Below, piece after piece: positions 62,643 through 64,000 of a stretch of 64,000 nt of DNA. The stretch spans positions 62,001-126,000 of the forward strand of contig JAVVEH010000002.1 of NCBI GenBank assembly GCA_032251435.1, read 5' to 3'. Position 1 is the first letter of the stretch. Every line of letters starts with the position of its first letter. This DNA comes from JAVVEH01 sp032251435 (lineage in GTDB: Bacteria; Verrucomicrobiota; Lentisphaeria; Oligosphaerales; MVZH01). A program made the position numbers and the translations under genes. The notes under the pieces are model-generated. The model had not been told where the DNA came from. It worked only from the letters and a program-made list of their open reading frames with translations, and ran no database searches.

Positions 62643-64000
62643 TCACAAACCTCTTTTCAGCACAGTATGCCCGGCTATCGTCACCGGCACTTTTTGTATT
62701 CCTTTCGCGAGAACAATCGTTGACTGTTCAAGCGTATTGCCGAGGCAGTCGACAGTGGTGGCCTCAAAGGCGCCAATGTCTTCACGGGTGTCGATGAGGA
62801 CTTCCGGTTTGTACGTCCCGTTAACCAGTACCACTTCAGAAGGCAGGTCGCCATTGCACTCCAGCGGCATGTTGGCGTAGAACGCGGCCACCATAACCTC
62901 TTTATTCCGCGCGGCCACCAGCGGGTAGAGCAAATGCGGATAGAGGGGGGCGAGTTCGCCTTCCATCAGAACGCCCCGGTACTGCCGCCAGAACCGCAGA
63001 TAGCTCTTGAGCATCTGCAGATGCGCGGGTGTCAGTTCGCTCAGTCTCCGCGAGATCTGCGGCGCGCTGAAAAGCGCGTGAATCAACTGCATGGCGGCGC
63101 TTTCCGGGGGATCGTCGTCGTGCCAGGTGATGGGGTCGGAATGCACGGCGGTGTCGCCGCTCAGCAACCGGACATCGAGCGTGCGGACGCGGTTGTCGCC
63201 GATGCTGTTGGGGCAATCCACGGCCCGAAACATGTTGCCGTATTTGCGCATGGCCGGACCAATATAGCCCTGCCTGAATTCAATCAGGATATCGGGGTTC
63301 AAGCGGTGGAGCCGCGCCATCACGTCATCCAACAGCTTGCAGACCGCCGCCCCGATCGAAACCGTGTCGTGCCCCGGTTTCAGTCCTGTTTCATCCTCCG
63401 GCCGGCCGCCAATCGAGCCGATGAAATCCATTTTCAGGCCGTCGATGCCGTAGTCCCTGACAAAACGCTCGTAGATGCTTGCCAGATACTCGCGCGCCTG
63501 CGGGAACCGCGGGTCGAACCCAAACCACTGCGCACCCTCTTTTCCCGGCATGAGATAGTGTTTCATTGTCTTGTACGCTTTGGAATCAACCCCCACAAAC
63601 GGCACGGAAAACCAGACCAGGTACTTCAAGCCCATGTCCTGTATCCGTTTCACGTGGGCCGCGAAGTCCGCGAATTTGGCGGGGTGGACTTCCCAGTCGC
63701 CATTGCTCCGGTACCCGGTGCCGACCTGTTCGGTCTGCCAGCCATCGTCGAGAATGGCCACATCCATCCCGCAGGCTTTGGCCAGTTGACACTGTTTTTC
63801 CAAGTCATCGGCATCGACATCCATTTCATAGACATACCAGCTCGAGAACAACGGTTTGCGGGCGTCATCCGGCACCTGGCAGGGCCGGTATTCGGGCATG
63901 GCCTGCCACCACTGCACGATGTCCCGCAGGCTTTGATAATAGGGAATCCGGCGAAAATCAAAACGCAGGGTGGCTGAATACGCCATTACAGGATCTATCT
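62643..64000 (-). CDS. GH36-type alpha-galactosidase, partial
   Basis: The visible part is 452 codons open to the window edge; an ATG at 63986 exists but the N-terminal beta-sandwich of the family would lie beyond 64000, so I treat it as partial. The TIM barrel shows AILDDGWQTE near residue 78, LVWFSVPF near 123, the nucleophile Asp in DGLKMDFIGS near 187, and RAVDCPNS with the acid/base Asp near 253. A short C-terminal beta-domain follows. It would release alpha-galactose from oligosaccharides; no export signal can be judged. Confidence 0.85.
   Translation of the reverse strand, partial: IDPVMAYSATLRFDFRRIPYYQSLRDIVQWWQAMPEYRPCQVPDDARKPLFSSWYVYEMDVDADDLEKQCQLAKACGMDVAILDDGWQTEQVGTGYRSNGDWEVHPAKFADFAAHVKRIQDMGLKYLVWFSVPFVGVDSKAYKTMKHYLMPGKEGAQWFGFDPRFPQAREYLASIYERFVRDYGIDGLKMDFIGSIGGRPEDETGLKPGHDTVSIGAAVCKLLDDVMARLHRLNPDILIEFRQGYIGPAMRKYGNMFRAVDCPNSIGDNRVRTLDVRLLSGDTAVHSDPITWHDDDPPESAAMQLIHALFSAPQISRRLSELTPAHLQMLKSYLRFWRQYRGVLMEGELAPLYPHLLYPLVAARNKEVMVAAFYANMPLECNGDLPSEVVLVNGTYKPEVLIDTREDIGAFEATTVDCLGNTLEQSTIVLAKGIQKVPVTIAGHTVLKRGL

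Overview
The window looks like a chromosomal segment from a PVC-group bacterium, most likely Kiritimatiellota or Lentisphaerota. This is inferred from seven intact Cys-type sulfatases beside many glycoside hydrolases, two PEP-CTERM proteins, a pseudopilin with a non-Gly residue at -1, a PDZ/DUF6288-type protein and GC-rich coding sequence. No 16S rRNA gene is present, so the placement cannot be proved here. Several frameshifts and truncations may be real decay or may be assembly or sequencing errors.

Layout. (1) 0-11 kb is housekeeping: mfd preceded by a stand-alone Lrp/AsnC ligand-binding domain gene, dnaA, a Ppx/GppA phosphatase, tRNA-Leu(GAG), tRNA-His(GTG), a cysteine-containing hypothetical, a minus-strand run rbgA-era-namZ, and tRNA-Ala(GGC). 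The three tRNA genes share a promoter layout, and all have an intrinsic terminator. (2) 11.2-17.6 kb is a tight plus-strand operon: Zn-alcohol dehydrogenase, aldo/keto reductase, GH29 fucosidase and two exported sulfatases, suggesting release and oxidation of L-fucose from a sulfated glycan. (3) 17.7-30.3 kb mixes intact genes (a 792-aa exported protein of unknown function, a sulfatase, two beta-propeller proteins, a sugar isomerase) with remnants: a frameshifted DUF6288-like gene, a sulfatase lacking its catalytic half, an oxidoreductase tail, an internally deleted GH29 and a shortened GH43-like propeller. (4) 30.7-33 kb holds a PEP-CTERM protein, a hairpin-rich intergenic region and a pseudopilin.

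(5) 48.3-33.1 kb (minus strand) is a nearly continuous run: GH101-like enzyme, three sulfatases, GH65 phosphorylase/hydrolase, membrane-fused spermidine-synthase-like protein, GH2 beta-galactosidase and an AraC regulator. Most of these lack signal peptides, so the pathway may act on imported sulfated oligosaccharides, although no importer is visible. (6) 52-48.5 kb is a compact sensory operon: tandem periplasmic binding protein, histidine kinase and receiver-only response regulator. (7) 52.3-64 kb holds a SUMF1-fold PEP-CTERM protein, a methyltransferase, GH20, a GH63-like (alpha/alpha)6 enzyme, a VapBC-like toxin-antitoxin pair, a seventh intact sulfatase and a GH36-type alpha-galactosidase running off the window edge.

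Two repeat families are the least expected content. A roughly 125-bp element occurs twice, and its hairpin lies exactly 78 nt upstream of the chosen ATG of two unrelated genes, with a compensatory base-pair change in the stem. A triple-hairpin element occurs three times with conserved spacing between hairpins. No CRISPR array, insertion sequence, phage gene, rRNA gene or sulfatase-maturation enzyme was recognised.
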